DNA of 64,000 nucleotides, taken from contig CAJFCV020000005.1 of assembly GCA_904066235.2 (NCBI GenBank), positions 12,023,501 to 12,087,500 of the forward strand. The letters are read 5' to 3'. This document shows, piece after piece, positions 11,453-22,704 of the stretch. Numbering within the stretch: the stretch's first letter is position 1; the number at the start of each line of letters is the position of its first letter. The position numbers were made by a program, and so were the translations under genes. The notes under the pieces are model-generated. The model was not told where the DNA came from and did no database searches. It worked only from the letters and a program-made list of their open reading frames with translations. This stretch comes from Bursaphelenchus xylophilus (Eukaryota; Nematoda; Chromadorea; Rhabditida; Aphelenchoididae).

Positions 11453-13509
11453 TCATCTCGCATCACTCTCCCAACTCATTTGTAGACGTCTAAAATGACC
11501 GCTGAAGTCCTCCGTGTCCACAACACTATTCTCCTCGAGTTCGTAGCCCTTCTCCGACGCTTCAACTTTCCCCCTTCGTACTCCAAACAACGTTTTCAGG
11601 CGCTTTTGCAGATTCCGGTTCCCGTAAACCAGGAAGATGGGGAAGAAGAACATGTATATTGCGTGCGTCAGGTCGTAGAGATTTGAGAACATTCTCCAGT
11701 TGGTCTTCTGGTTCTTAATAAAGGAACGAATTGCCAGAAGAAACCATGCCTTGCTGACCATATTCGTCGCAATATAAAAGTAAAGCCAATGCCGACACAT
11801 TAGCAGGACCCGGATGTTCTCGGAGACTTGATATTTTGTGGACAGTGAGGCTGTGTAGGTTGGATAAAGTCGTTGAGTTTTTATCCATCGACTGGTAAGA
11901 ATTATCACCTAAAAGCGGAGAGGTTTTGAACTAAGAGGTCGGTCTTACCGGAAAGTGCAGGATTATTCCCAATGTCAGAGCCACGTAGACGGCTAAAATT
12001 GGTGTTATTATAGAGCTCGAAGCTTATGGAAGGCATGGCGAAGAAGCTAACAGTCCTAGCGTCCGATAGAGCACACTCAACGCGGAGAACCGCTGGAGCG
12101 AAAAACTTTGGGCCATATTTTTGCCAATACCAGGCGGAAAAATTTTTTTGCATTTTTGCAGATTTTCGATTAAAAAATGATGGTTGTTTCTAGGAAGTGC
12201 AATCTAGCTGTTTCATTAGATGTCTAATAAGTGAAACAACCCAAATTTGTGCTAGTTCTCGTCGAAACGTGAGGGCAACACTTTAATCTTACTAACCGGG
12301 GAAGTACTCCAAGTGCGACGCTCAGATTTTTATGAAACTTGGCACAAATTTAGAATAATTTTTTCTAAGATATATGGGAGAATCCTAGCTGCGCTTTGCT
12401 GAAACAACGGAAATTTTTAGATTGAAAGTCGGGCTAAATTTAGGACTTTTTGCCGAATTTCGGCACGAAAATTTTCATGTCTATTTCAACCGTAAAGGAT
12501 AATGTTTCTACAAAAAATCAAATTTTTCCGCACGAAACTGCCAAAGTTATGGCCAAAAAGCGTTTTTCTCTCTGACCGCTCTCCACGTTTAGCGTGCTCT
12601 CTCGGCGGCAGAAATCGTTCGATATCTCGGCGGCGCCCGCAAAGCGCGAGCTAAAACTTTGAGGAATTGATATTTAATCCACACCCGATGTGTGTGCAAA
12701 ATTTAAGGAAAATCTGAGCGTCGCACTTGGAGTACTTCCCCTGTAAGGACCCATGAACCAAGGCTTCAAAAAACTTACGGATCACATACAGAAACAGTGT
12801 GAAGAATATCCACTGAAAATAAAAATACATTTTAAAAAGTTGGGAAAAAAGTTCCGGTTGTTATCAGTCTGTTGGGAAAATAATGAGCACAATGCCCGTC
12901 GCTGAATTGAAAGCAATCTGATTTCACCGCGACACAATTTATTTTCTCGTCCATGCCACAGAGTGCTCACTATTTTCCCGACAAACTGACAAAAGATGAA
13001 TTCTTACCCAGACGACCAGAATTACGACTCCAACGCAGATGTTGACCCGCTCATATCTATCCGGCCACGCCATCGCTATCGATCTTTCCAGCAGAATATT
13101 CAGAAAGCAAAATTGAACTTGATACATAAACAAACCACGGTAATGTTGTATCACATCGACCATTTCCGGCGGAAGAAATTTGTTTTGGTCGAAAACATTG
13201 AGTACAATCAAAATGCGACTCAAAATCTGTAAAAAACATGCTTACAAGCGATATTTTCCAGCTCACTTCAAGAACACCGCTGAGAATATCATTCATCAGA
13301 AGCAACCGTAGATTCGGATGGAACGTGGGCATCCGAGAGAAGCACCATGCAATGATCAGGTTGGTCGGAATACTGCCAATGTCGAAGCAGAGTTCGACGA
13401 AAAAAATCGCAATCCGAAAGCTGGACGGGTAATCCGGCTCGTCCAGCCACTGGTTGTAGGTGTCTGTGAAGTTCTTGCGGTCCTCGGATTGCAGCGAACT
13501 CAGCGACAT
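11453..13509 (-). CDS. sre-like chemoreceptor C
   Basis: Predicted 331-residue sre-type receptor. Exons: 13509-13267, 13226-13008, 12812-12779, 11992-11949 and 11908-11453. All junctions are in phase. Exon 1 encodes MSLSSLQSE, a helix and TFHPNLRLLL. Exon 2 encodes the YRGLFMYQVQF helix and PDRYERVN. Exon 3 encodes WIFFTLFLYV. Exon 4 encodes VYVALTLGIILH. Exon 5 (residues 181-331) encodes LSTKYQVSENIRVL, HWLYFYIA, NLYDLTHAIYMFFFP and the terminal FRRLQMSWES. Intron 1 is only 40 bp. Intron 2 holds a MITE-A ending about 17 bases from the donor. Intron 3 holds a complete MITE-E. No defects seen. Its 3' flank contains the cho-1 exon fragment. Confidence 0.88.
12298..12741. mobile_element. complete MITE-E in intron 3 of receptor C
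   Basis: About 444 bp, with inverted ends GGGGAAGTACTCCAAGTGCG and its complement, extending through GACGCTCAGATTTT. The interior is unique and asymmetric, with no coding capacity. The copy at 52.18 kb is the same length and in the opposite orientation. Confidence 0.85.
12862..12991. mobile_element. MITE-A in intron 2 of receptor C
   Basis: Ends TATCAGTCTGTTGGGAAAAT and ATTTTCCCGACAAACTGA, with subfamily A interior. The right end is about 17 bases from the 5' splice site. Confidence 0.85.
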
Positions 13510-13584
13510 GCCACAGGCGACAGCTGCAAGCTAAAACACTTCATATATCTGTATGATTACCAGCAGGGTCAAAGAAATGAATGG

Positions 13585-13617
13585 AAAATAATGAGCATTG
13601 AAAATGGCATCGCAGCC
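13585..13617. repeat. MITE-A fragment carrying an hAT-like insertion
   Basis: Short piece GGAAAATAATGAGCATTGAA ending at TCGCAGCC, the left 8-bp target duplication of the element at 13618-14020. Confidence 0.55.
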
Positions 13618-14020
13618 TAAGCATGGCTGCAAACCGGGATAGCCCGGCCCCGGCCCGGGCTTGGAAAATTTGGAAAGCGAGGCCCGCTTCAGCCCGGAAA
13701 ATTTTTATACTAGGTTGGAAAGAAAGAAAGCGGGAAATGAAAAGAAACTATGGCAAGTTTTCGCAAAATGTAAAGAAAAATTTAGCAAAACCTAGGTACA
13801 TAAGGGCACTTTACGTTCGCTATCAGCATTGCGTTCGAAAAAATGAAAAATGCTATCGAAAAAGCTTATTTTTCCTTTTTTCCGGGCAAAACTCTGATTT
13901 CAAAAAAACCGGGCCGGCCCGGGCCGGGCCGGGCCTAAAAATCGAAGCCCGGGATCGGGCCTAGAAATTAGTCGGCCCGGGCCGGAAAATCTTGCAAAGC
14001 CGGGCCCAGAGCCATGCCTA
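13618..14020. mobile_element. hAT-like GC-rich element 1 (403 bp)
   Basis: Ends TAAGCATGGCTG and AGCCATGCCTA, flanked by a perfect 8-bp direct repeat TCGCAGCC (13610-13617 and 14021-14028). GGCCC/GGGCC runs near both ends form a strong inverted repeat around an AT-rich centre. TA-starting ends with an 8-bp duplication are typical of hAT transposons. It has no transposase and is non-autonomous. Confidence 0.8.
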
Positions 14021-14140
14021 TCGCAGCCGGGGAACTGAGTTTTGCACAAAAAAAATTTTTTAGTTTAAACGACGAGAGCGCGCTAAAAATCGGCCAAATA
14101 CGCACTATGCAAATTATCAGAAACTTTGCCCCGAGTAGCA

Positions 14141-14294
14141 TCAGAATGTCGGGGAAATAATGAGCACTCCTTTTCAAAACTCGCATCGCGGCCGAGAAAA
14201 TGAATTGTGTCGCGGCAAGCTTAAATTTCTTTTCAATTCAACTACGTGATCGGCTCAGCGACGTTGTGCTCACTATTTTCCCGACAGACTGATA
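14141..14294. mobile_element. MITE-A
   Basis: Left GTCGGGGAAATAATGAGCAC, right CTCACTATTTTCCCGACAGA then CTGATA. Complete subfamily A copy. Confidence 0.8.
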
Positions 14295-14715
14295 GAATAT
14301 ACATAAACTCCCCGCAAACTTCGTTCCCTTCCAGAATAGCAAAAAAAAAACACGCTGTATGCACACTAGAACGGTTTTTTTCCGTCCAGGTGCTTTGTCA
14401 ATACCTCAAAGGTCGGTAAATGGAAGAATTAGTCCTGAATAGACATTAGGAAGGGCGGCAAATTTGATACGTAAATTTGAACCTAAATATTGAAGCCCAC
14501 CGTGCTTCAAAAATTGAGTTTGCTCACGAACAGAAAAAAATTGTAGGCGGCATACAATGGAAAAAATGAAGGAAAACTTTTTGCAAATGTATGACCATCA
14601 AAACAAAGCTGGGCTAAATTCGGCCTTGTTTGTAGTTTAAAATTATTTCATAGCGCTTAGCTAGTTGAAACTATTCGCAGTCAAAAGTTTGAAAAATTTA
14701 TACACTCTACCTTTT
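14295..14715. other. AT-rich spacer, no gene seen
   Basis: No coding or repeat signature recognised. Confidence 0.35.
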
Positions 14716-14916
14716 TCTTTCATGTTTTATCCTCACTGTGCATCTTTTTTGTCGCCACAATTTTGAATTTTTCCACCAGCGACTTGCGCTTTTGCGTACG
14801 ACAAGCCGGAACTTGCGCTTGCGCTGACTGAAAAACACTGGCGACAAGCATGGGAAAAAGTTCAAAATGCCCTGTGCGACAGAGAAAAAAATACCCATGC
14901 ACTTTAAGAAAATACT
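14716..14916. repeat. hairpin family C copy, decayed
   Basis: Inverted pair of TTGTCGCCACAATTTTG-like and TGTGCGACAGAGAAAAAAAT-like segments, with CATGCACTTTAAGAAAATAC at the right end, the usual end of family C. Immediately followed by a MITE-A. Confidence 0.45.
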
Positions 14917-15064
14917 ATTTTTCTGTCGGGAAAGTAACGAGCACTCTGTCGCATCGAAAATTGCATTGCCGCCGAGAAAACGAATTTTGTCGCGATAAGA
15001 CCAAAATTTTTTCCCCTTCAACAACACAACGGCGTTGAGCTCACTATTTTCCCGACAGCCTGAT
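14917..15064. mobile_element. MITE-A
   Basis: Left TTCTGTCGGGAAAGTAACGA, interior CTGTCGCATCGAAAATTGCA, right CTCACTATTTTCCCGACAGC. Confidence 0.8.
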
Positions 15065-15505
15065 AAAACTTGACACAATAACGGGTTGGATCGACCCGCT
15101 CTCATTCACTGGCAAATTCCGACCCCGATCCGAGGCCCATGTCTAGTCCTGAAAACCCGCCTTCGGCGTGGAAACACATGCAAATGCCACAAATGTTTAC
15201 GCTGACTGGTGTGTAGTTGGGTGTGCGCATAGTTTGTGCATGATATAATCTTGTTAAGTGGTTCACAAACGTTTGTTTTTCCGCGAGAAAACATGACAGA
15301 ACTTTAACCCTTTCGTCATACATTGGTCCAAAGAACATTTCCTACAGAGTTTCTAGACTCTGAAAGTTGCTGTTGTTTTACAGAGGAGCTTTGGCAGTTA
15401 GGCTGGCAGATTGCGCATTTTGTTTGGATTGTCATTGCCGCCACACATACCATATCCACGGCCCTTTAAGCTACACAAAGGCGTCATACTTGGAAGCACG
15501 CGTTT
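15065..15505. other. intergenic, no gene seen
   Basis: Open frames up to 78 codons on the minus strand have no signature, start context or splice support. Confidence 0.35.
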
Positions 15506-15790
15506 ATTAGTCTGTCGTGAAAATAACGGCTGGTCTTCGTGCCTTGGAAGCCCATCATCGCTATGCGACGGCTGCTGAAGCTGGGAAAGGCATCACCGCC
15601 GGAAAAATAAGTTGTGTTGCGACAAAACCAATGCAGTTGCCGCAGCGATTGCGCTCACTAATTAAAGCAAAATTTTTCTCCTTGTCGAAGAAAGAGTTGC
15701 GCACCAAAACCCCAGCCACGACGAGCCGTTCCAAACCGATAATAGGCGACTCGAAGCCGCGACAACCCGTTATTTCCCCGACAGGATAGT
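15506..15790. mobile_element. MITE-B carrying an internal MITE-A fragment
   Basis: B termini (AGTCTGTCGTGAAAATAACG and CCGTTATTTCCCCGACAG) enclose B interior on both sides. Between them (about 15600-15665) is A-type interior, AAAAATAAGTTGTGTTGCGA to GATTGCGCTCACTAATT. It is a composite of two subfamilies. Confidence 0.65.
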
Positions 15791-15913
15791 ATAGCATTTA
15801 CACCCGCTCAAAGATCAATCCTCCGGAAATGCGTTTTCGAAATCTTCAGGCCTTTTATTCGCATATTAGATTTGTTCAAAACAAGTTGAGGTAGTGAGTA
15901 TTTGTTTATCCAA

Positions 15914-18900
15914 TTACTTGTTATTTCTGGGACTACAGTTTTCCCATTTATTTGGGGCGTCCCAAGAAGCTTGAAGCCTTTTGAAATAATCGCTAAAGTC
16001 ATCGTTGTTGACAAGGCTATTTGCATCTGGCCCTATCGTATCGGATGCCATTACTTTTCCATTTCTTCTTCCAAACATCACCACCAGTCTCTTGCGTAAA
16101 GGTCGGTTACCATAGACCAAAAACGCCGGGTAGAAGAGCACATAGATGGCATGAGAAAGATCGTAAAGATTGGATGCCAACCGCCACGTCTCCTTTTCCT
16201 CTTTCATAAAGGAGATGTATGCTAAGAAGAGCCAAAACTTGCAGATCATACTCATCACAAAGTAGAAATAAATCCAATAGCGACACATCACCAGGGCTCG
16301 AATGTTTTCGGAAATTTGGTATTTGGTGGACAAGGACACTTCGTTCGTGGGGTACGATCGCTGCGTTCTTATCCAACGGCGGGTCAGGAATAAAGCCTGA
16401 AAGTTTGATAGTGAAAACTGCGGGAAACGTAGTATAGTATTTTTGTATCACTCTGTCGGGAAAATAATGAGCAATCTGTCGCATCGAAAATGGCACCAAG
16501 AAAATGAATTGTGTCGCGGAAAAATAAAGTTGTTTTTCATTTCAACGGCTTACACATATGAAAATGTAATGTGCACTTTTTAATTTTTCATTTTTTTGGA
16601 CACCGATCGGCGGCGAAAAAAGTTCGGAATGCTGTGCGGCGCGATTGGCGTAGCGACATTTTGCTCATTATTTTTCCAACAGATCGGTGGTACTTTCATA
16701 AAGTGCTTGGACATTTGTCGCATTTCGCACAGTGCCCAAAAAGAACGTATGTTTCACCATTCATTTTTACCTGGAATTTGCACATTGCAAGCGGCTTTTT
16801 TGTGGTTTGCACTGTGCGAAAACAGAAGAATGAATGCACTGTGCATTAGCGACAAGCGTGGGAAGAAGCTTCAAAATGAGTGTGTGTGAGAGCGGAAAAA
16901 TGTCCATGCACTTTATGAAAATACCAACAGTCTGCCGGAAAAATAACGGGCACATTGTCGCCGCGCATATCGTATCGCTGAGCGAAAGGAAATTTGAATT
17001 TCCCGAGATACAACTCATTTTTCCGGCGGCGATGAGATTTTCGCTGCGACAGCGTGCTCACTATTTTCCCGACATACTGATAATAGATGGACTTACCGAG
17101 AAATGGACAAATAAACCAACAGCCGCAGAGACTGTTGTGGCTGAAAAAAGAGTTTTTGAGTTGCTGGATTCTGATCGGAAAAAGAAAAATTTAACGCAAC
17201 AAGAACTTACAGAAAACATACAGTAAGAGCGTGACGAAAACCCACCAAAAAATCAGAATCATAACTCCCACCACAATCGGCGTTCTCTCATACTTATGTG
17301 GGCATGATATGGCAATCAGTCGCTCTAGTAAAATGTTCAAAAAACAAAATTGCACTTGGTAGATGAATAGTCCACGATATAATTGGATAAACTTAACAAC
17401 TTCCGTGGAAACTAGCGAGTTGTAGCACAAAACATTTAGTACAATAATTGCTCGTGCACACATCTGCAAGAATTGCGATAACAAAACGTTGAAAATCACG
17501 ACTAAATGTGCAAGTTGAAAAGAAGCTGAAGGAAAGCGCAAAGTCAGTTTAAAATAAATACAATTTTTGGTTTGTAAGCTCACACTTGATGCTCGAAGCT
17601 TACAATACATCGCAGGTGGAAAATACAGGGTGCGGCAATTTTTCGGCCGAATTTGAATTGGCAATAACTTTTTTAGTTTTTAGCCAAATGTTAAAATTCT
17701 TTTTTTCCCTTGAATCCTCAGACGTCCCCCCTTTGTCTAATCCCTTGTCAGCTATGAAAATTAGAACTTTTTTTGGTTTCAGTTTTTACTGTAGTCTAAT
17801 AAATGGATATTAAAACAAGTTTTGCGAGAGACTCGAGTTAGCTGTGCACAAAAAACAAGATGTTACAGTAGAGACTTGAAATACCTACCGTAGTTAGCTA
17901 GTTACCAGTGTATTAAAATGGGCAGGTCAAATTTTGAATTTTTGGCCTACTGTAGGTATACTGTAACATTTTCAGATTTTTCGTTTCTCCGCGACTAGTT
18001 GCCCGATTGACTCCGGACCTTTTCAGGGATATAGAATGATTGATTCTAAGCAACTTTCATATTGACGCCTTTTTGCTAGGACTTCTGGAAGTGTGCGAAA
18101 AATTTGCATATTTAGCAAAAAATTTAAAATTCTTGAATTTTCTTAAAAAATTTGCATACTTGTACATCCTTTTTATTGCTGTAAATAACACTCTATGATG
18201 TGGGAATTCCAACGGTGGCAAAATCATGGCTGGGCGGCCTGTCAAGTCTGAGAACGAGGCCTCTAAACATTTGGTCATCACGAAATTTTTTTGTTTCAAA
18301 GTTGGATACGTGAGATATCGGGACAAAGTTTAGTTCCATTATAATCTACATAAAATTCTAAGACTTTTAAACCCATTCCCATGAGTCTCAGACCGACCGG
18401 TCAAAAGATACGACCAATTTTCGAGATTTTTTATTTTTTTCAATTTTCGCCATAAAGATAACAGAATTGCTGAATTTTTATGGTCAAAACTGAATCAGTG
18501 CCCTCGCTGTACCCTCGTACTATATAGTTTTAATCTTGGTCGCTTTGGGCGCCATTCAAATTTTTTTGAAAACTTGGCAAAGTCCTCAAATTTTGAATTT
18601 CTTTTTTCACAGCAAGGTCAAAATTCATAAAAAGAGTTGCGTGAATTTTTTAGAAACACTCAGACGTACACCTGTATATCTTTCGTATTCTGAAACCGTT
18701 CGGAAGTCATATTCGAAGGGCCGCATAAAATCGACAAAATTTCCTTTTCGTCTTTTTTTTTGAGTTTTGACTAAAGTTGTATTACGTTGGTAAAAAAGTA
18801 TTTGCCATAATTTTCAGGAAGTTATGGAACTTCCTCAGTATTCGGGACTCCCCGAATCTCGATAAAATCTGAATGTCTAAAATATGAAACTTTATTGTAG

Positions 18901-21655
18901 CGATTTATGCACATATACATATAGGTTAAATTAGAAGTTCTGAATTCAATGGTGTCATCAAAATACCAAGATTTCGTCATGAAAGTGGAAATTCTATTTT
19001 GTGCAAAGAAATGGGGCAAAGCTTTGGTCGCCTTTGCACGACATGTTTAGGTTGGATGCCAGAGGTTGTAAAAGTTGGAGGGGTAGTTGTGGGGTAGTTA
19101 GCGTGGTACCCGCGCCGTATCTTTTTAAAATTTGACATACGATACGATAAATTGCTTTTTTTTTGAATTTTGACCTTGCCTGTGAAGAAAGAAATCAAAA
19201 ATTTGAGGACTTTGCCAAAGTTTCAAAAAATTTTGAATAGCGCCCAAAGCGACCAAGATTAAAACTATATAGTACGAGGGTACAGCGAGGGCACTGATTC
19301 AGTTTTGACCATAAAAATTTAGCAATTCTGTTATCTTTATGGCGAAAATTGAAAAAAATAAAAAATCTCGAAAATTGGTCGTATCTTTTGACCGGTCGGT
19401 CTGAGACTCATGGGAATGGGTTTAAAAGTCTTAGAATTTTATGTAGATTATAATGGAACTAAACTTTGTCCCGATATCTCACGTATCCAACTTTGAAACA
19501 AAAAAATTTCGTGATGACCAAATGTTTAGAGGCCTCGTTCTCAGACTTGACAGGCCGCCCAGCCATGATTTTGCCACCGTTGGAATCCCCACATCATAGA
19601 GTGTTATTTACAGCAATAAAAAGGATGTACAAGTATGCAAATTTTTTAAGAAAATTCAAGAATTTTAAATTTTTTGCTAAATATGCAAATTTTTCGCACA
19701 CTTCCAGAAGTCCTAGCAAAAAGGCGTCAATATGAAAGTTGCTTAGAATCAATCATTCTATAACCCTGAAAAGGTCCGGAGTCAATCGGGCAACTAGTCG
19801 AGGAGAAACGAAAAATCTGAAAATGTTACAGTATACCTACAGTAAGCCAAAAATTCAAAATTTGACCTGCCCATTTTAATACACTGGTAACTAGCTAACC
19901 ACGGTAGGTATTTCAAGTCTCTACTGTAACATCTTGTTTTTTGTGCACAAGGCATATCTGAAAGCTCGAGTCTCTCGCAAAATCTGTTTTAAACAAAATG
20001 GGGATGTCTAAGGATTCAGGGGAAAAAAGAATTTTAAAATTTGGCAAAAAACTAAAAAAGATATAGACAATTCAAGTCCAGCCGAAAAATTGCCGCACCC
20101 TGTAATGAGCGCTTCGCCGAACCGAATTATTCCAGAAAGCTGATAGTTCGTGCGTCGCTGGAGTGATCTTTACCGTTTGCAGTACATCAGTCTGTGGGGA
20201 AAATAGTGATTGCGCTGTCGTTGTGCCCGCCACGTCGCTGACGTGAAAAGAAATTTGATTTTGTCGATTCATGGGTCCTGGCGACACAATTCATTTTGTC
20301 GGCGGCGATGCAACAGAGCCCTCACTATATTCCCAACACACTGATATATATTAGGTCTAAAAGTATGACTCCGCCGTTTTTTTGGCTTGACAATTTTAAT
20401 CAAAACAAAAAATTTTTACATTAAAGCTTATTTAATTATTATTACCATTATTAACTACGACATTTTCCCACAATTTGAGCAACTTTTCAATACCATCAGT
20501 GAAAACGATTTTTTGTTTTGAGGCAATTTAGTCATCGGGCCAATTTTGGACATTTTTGTATTCAGTGAAGCGCTGCTGCCTCAGATCGGGTTTCATCGGT
20601 CGAAACAAGTGTTATTCTGAAAGTGTGGTGTCAGAAGAGTATAGCGGGTAGGGTAGGACCTTTAACCTTAGGTGTTCTAGCGTGCCTTGGCCAGTTTTTC
20701 AACATAGAGTCTGAAATGACCAAAAAACAGGATAAATTTTTTTTATTCCGGTGGCTGTAACTGTTGTCAAAATTCATTTATTGTTTGCCCCCGGTCACGA
20801 ATTGAGGCAAAAAGAATTTCTTTTCTGTCTTTCCATCAGAATATTGCATATTGTTTTAGGTCAATTAATATGGTACCCAACTCCTTGCTCCCTGCGTCTT
20901 TCACTTTTGTTGCAGACTCTGTGAAACTGCTTTCTGAGTCAGCTTTAGCTTCACGGCTAACTTTTTTTGCGTCTGGGGATTGTTTTTATCGAATAATCTC
21001 CATCTTAAAATTTTTTGGATGGGTGTGAAGATCACCGGTTTTGAACCGTTGAAGCCATTCCCGCCGGATTTTTTCACTCAAGGCACAACTAGCACAAGCT
21101 TCTGTAAACGTTCGATGCGTTATCGGCGTTTTTCCTCACATTACACGTGCAGAATAAAGTTTCCCGCAAGTCACCTTTTCTTAAGATGAAGTCGATCATC
21201 TTTGAAGCTTTATAAAAACCGTCATATAAGGCCTCACTGTACGAAGCATATATCATTAGACAGCGTTTTCAACGTCCTTTTATAGCATATAAACAGAAAT
21301 TGCAAAATTGTATTCCAACCTGTAAAAAATGCAAAACAAAAAAACGGCGGAGTCATACTTTTAGACCTAATAGTACAATAACAAACATCTTTTTACTCAC
21401 CTCAACCACTCCACTCAAAATATCGTTGGCCAAAAGTAGTCGCAAGTTTGGATGGAAAGTCGTCATTTTAAACAAACACCACGCAATGACCAAATTCACT
21501 GGGACACTCGACACTTCAAACACGATTTCTGCCAAGTACAGCGCCGCGCGTAGAGGGCCTGGAAGGTCCGGCTCGGCTAGCCATTTCCTATAATCCTGGT
21601 TGAAACTTTGCCGATCCCCGCTTTCCAGCCAATCGAACAGTTGGGCCATGCACAT
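15914..21655 (-). CDS. sre-like chemoreceptor D, with 3.9-kb first intron and fused exon 2/3
   Basis: Predicted 344-residue sre-type receptor. Exons: 21655-21401, 17463-17211, 17140-17097 and 16396-15914. The second exon is 253 nt, exactly 219 + 34, because the intron that separates exons 2 and 3 in genes A, B, C, E and F is absent. The read-through ILIFWWVFVTLLLYVFC shows the exact join at the WW pair. Exon 1 encodes TTFHPNLRLLLAND. The last exon encodes LSTKYQISENIRAL, NLYDLSHAIYVLFYP and FKRLQASWD plus a tail about ten residues longer than in B and C. Intron 1 (17464-21400) contains a 2.48 kb foldback element, a MITE-A and a mariner relic. The coding frame is intact. Whether so large a structured intron is spliced well is unknown. 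The alternative, two gene fragments, is less likely because phase and domain order fit. Confidence 0.78.
16448..16690. mobile_element. MITE-A in intron 4 of receptor D
   Basis: Left CTCTGTCGGGAAAATAATGA, right GCTCATTATTTTTCCAACAG. Interior slightly expanded near 16560-16600. Confidence 0.75.
16691..16926. repeat. hairpin family C element
   Basis: Ends TTTCATAAAGTGCTTGGACA and TGTCCATGCACTTTATGAAA are inverted. The interior repeats TTTGCACTGTGCGAAA-type palindromic motifs. It lies between two MITE-A copies in intron 4 of receptor D (also called intron 3 there because one intron is lost). Confidence 0.8.
16928..17083. mobile_element. MITE-A next to a 5' splice site of receptor D
   Basis: Left CAGTCTGCCGGAAAAATAAC, right CTCACTATTTTCCCGACATA then CTGATA. 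The right end is about 15 bases from the exon at 17097. Confidence 0.8.
17624..20104. mobile_element. F foldback element, 2.48 kb near-perfect inverted repeat
   Basis: Ends TACAGGGTGCGGCAATTTTT and its complement, with TA at both borders consistent with a TA target duplication. Outer F-type segments (about 17624-17815 and 19987-20104) enclose long arms at roughly 17820-18630 and 19158-19985, with a ~525 bp centre. The arms are nearly identical. An 89-codon open frame at 18057-18326 (minus) recurs at 19466-19735 (plus) with one residue changed. No transposase found. It lies wholly in intron 1 of receptor D. Confidence 0.88.
20185..20345. mobile_element. MITE-A in intron 1 of receptor D
   Basis: Left ACATCAGTCTGTGGGGAAAA, right CTCACTATATTCCCAACACA then CTGATA. 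It lies directly beside the mariner at 20352. Confidence 0.75.
20352..21370 (-). mobile_element. mariner-like element, degraded
   Basis: Inverted ends TTAGGTCTAAAAGTATGACT and complement, about 33 bp and perfect or nearly so, with TA on each side. Minus-strand translation gives scattered mariner transposase pieces: REWLQRFKTGDLH near 21050-21080 (N-terminal helix-turn-helix end) and, near 20440-20550, IASKQ, TDGIEKLLKLWENVV (C-terminal end). Frameshifts and stops separate them. At ~1.02 kb it is shorter than a full mariner (about 1.3 kb). It lies 30 bp from the exon 1 donor of receptor D. Confidence 0.8.
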
Positions 21656-22449
21656 ACAATAAGAAAACAGGGAGAAAAAATGCTATAACGTGTACGCCAG
21701 GTGTTGTGGCGGGTGTAATTCGTCGACCATGATACAATTTAGAGGGCAGACACAACTTTTATGCTATGACATAAGTATTTATAAATTTGTGGGCGGAGAA
21801 GACGAAACCGAAATATTCGTATTTTTTTCTTATGCATTGGAAATATAGCATATATTATAATAATATACAAGAGCTTGGCTCCTTTCATTTTTGCAAACTT
21901 CAGAAAACAGCTTCTCTCAAGATTAAAAAACCATTTTGTTCGGTATATTAATGTCAAAACTCAAGATGTGTTTGTAGTCGTAAACTCCAACGCATGTGAC
22001 AAACTTTATTTCTACTGCTTGTGAACAATGAAGTCATGTGTTCCAGTATGCAAAAGCTTTTTTTAACTTTTGTTTTGACTTTGATACCGTATTCCGAATG
22101 AGAAATACGTCAAAAATACAACAGAATTTCCAGATTTGCTCTAAAGTTTGCGAGATGTTGAAATGAAATTGGCCTATGACAAATGTCAAACACGTGCGTT
22201 TCAAACCGAAAACAATCCTTTCTTGGATTTAACAAAAACTATAGTCGGACTCTCAGAAGTTTAAAATCATTCATAGTTTGAAATTAAAGGCGCACAACAT
22301 CATAAATATATACCTTGAAAACGATACGCCACGGTTCACCTGATCCTGTTCTTTTGAACCCTTCCTTCTCGACAAATTTGACTTCAGTTTTACGGAACAT
22401 TCTCCTATTTTATTATCCATCTCCACAAGTCCCAATCTGTTGATTTCAA
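21656..22449. other. upstream region of receptor D
   Basis: AT-rich. Probably contains the promoter. No coding or repeat feature recognised. Confidence 0.4.
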
Positions 22450-22600
22450 GAGAGTATCAGCCCGTCGGAATAATAACGGCAGGTCGTCGTAGCAAAATGT
22501 TTCGCCTTGTCGAAAAAACTTCCAACTGCGGCAAGCCGTCGCAAAGCGATGGTGGGCGCTTACAAGACCCAGCAATCCGCCACTATCGTCCAGATACATA
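22450..22600. mobile_element. MITE-B left part
   Basis: Left CCCGTCGGAATAATAACGGC and B interior (AATGTTTCGCCTTGTCG, AGCGATGGTGGGCG). The right terminus is missing. Confidence 0.6.
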
Positions 22601-22704
22601 GATACCAGACCTACTCCAAATGGAGATCTAGATGAGATTAATCTGAACTCCAAGTAAGTAAAACAGTGGGCCAAACACAAGCCGCTGCAAATATTAATAC
22701 ATGA

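Noticed and set aside
18057..19735. Duplicate 89-codon open frame as a protein gene
   Set aside because: It exists in both arms of the palindrome in opposite orientation, has no recognised family and no splice or start context. Better explained as arm sequence.
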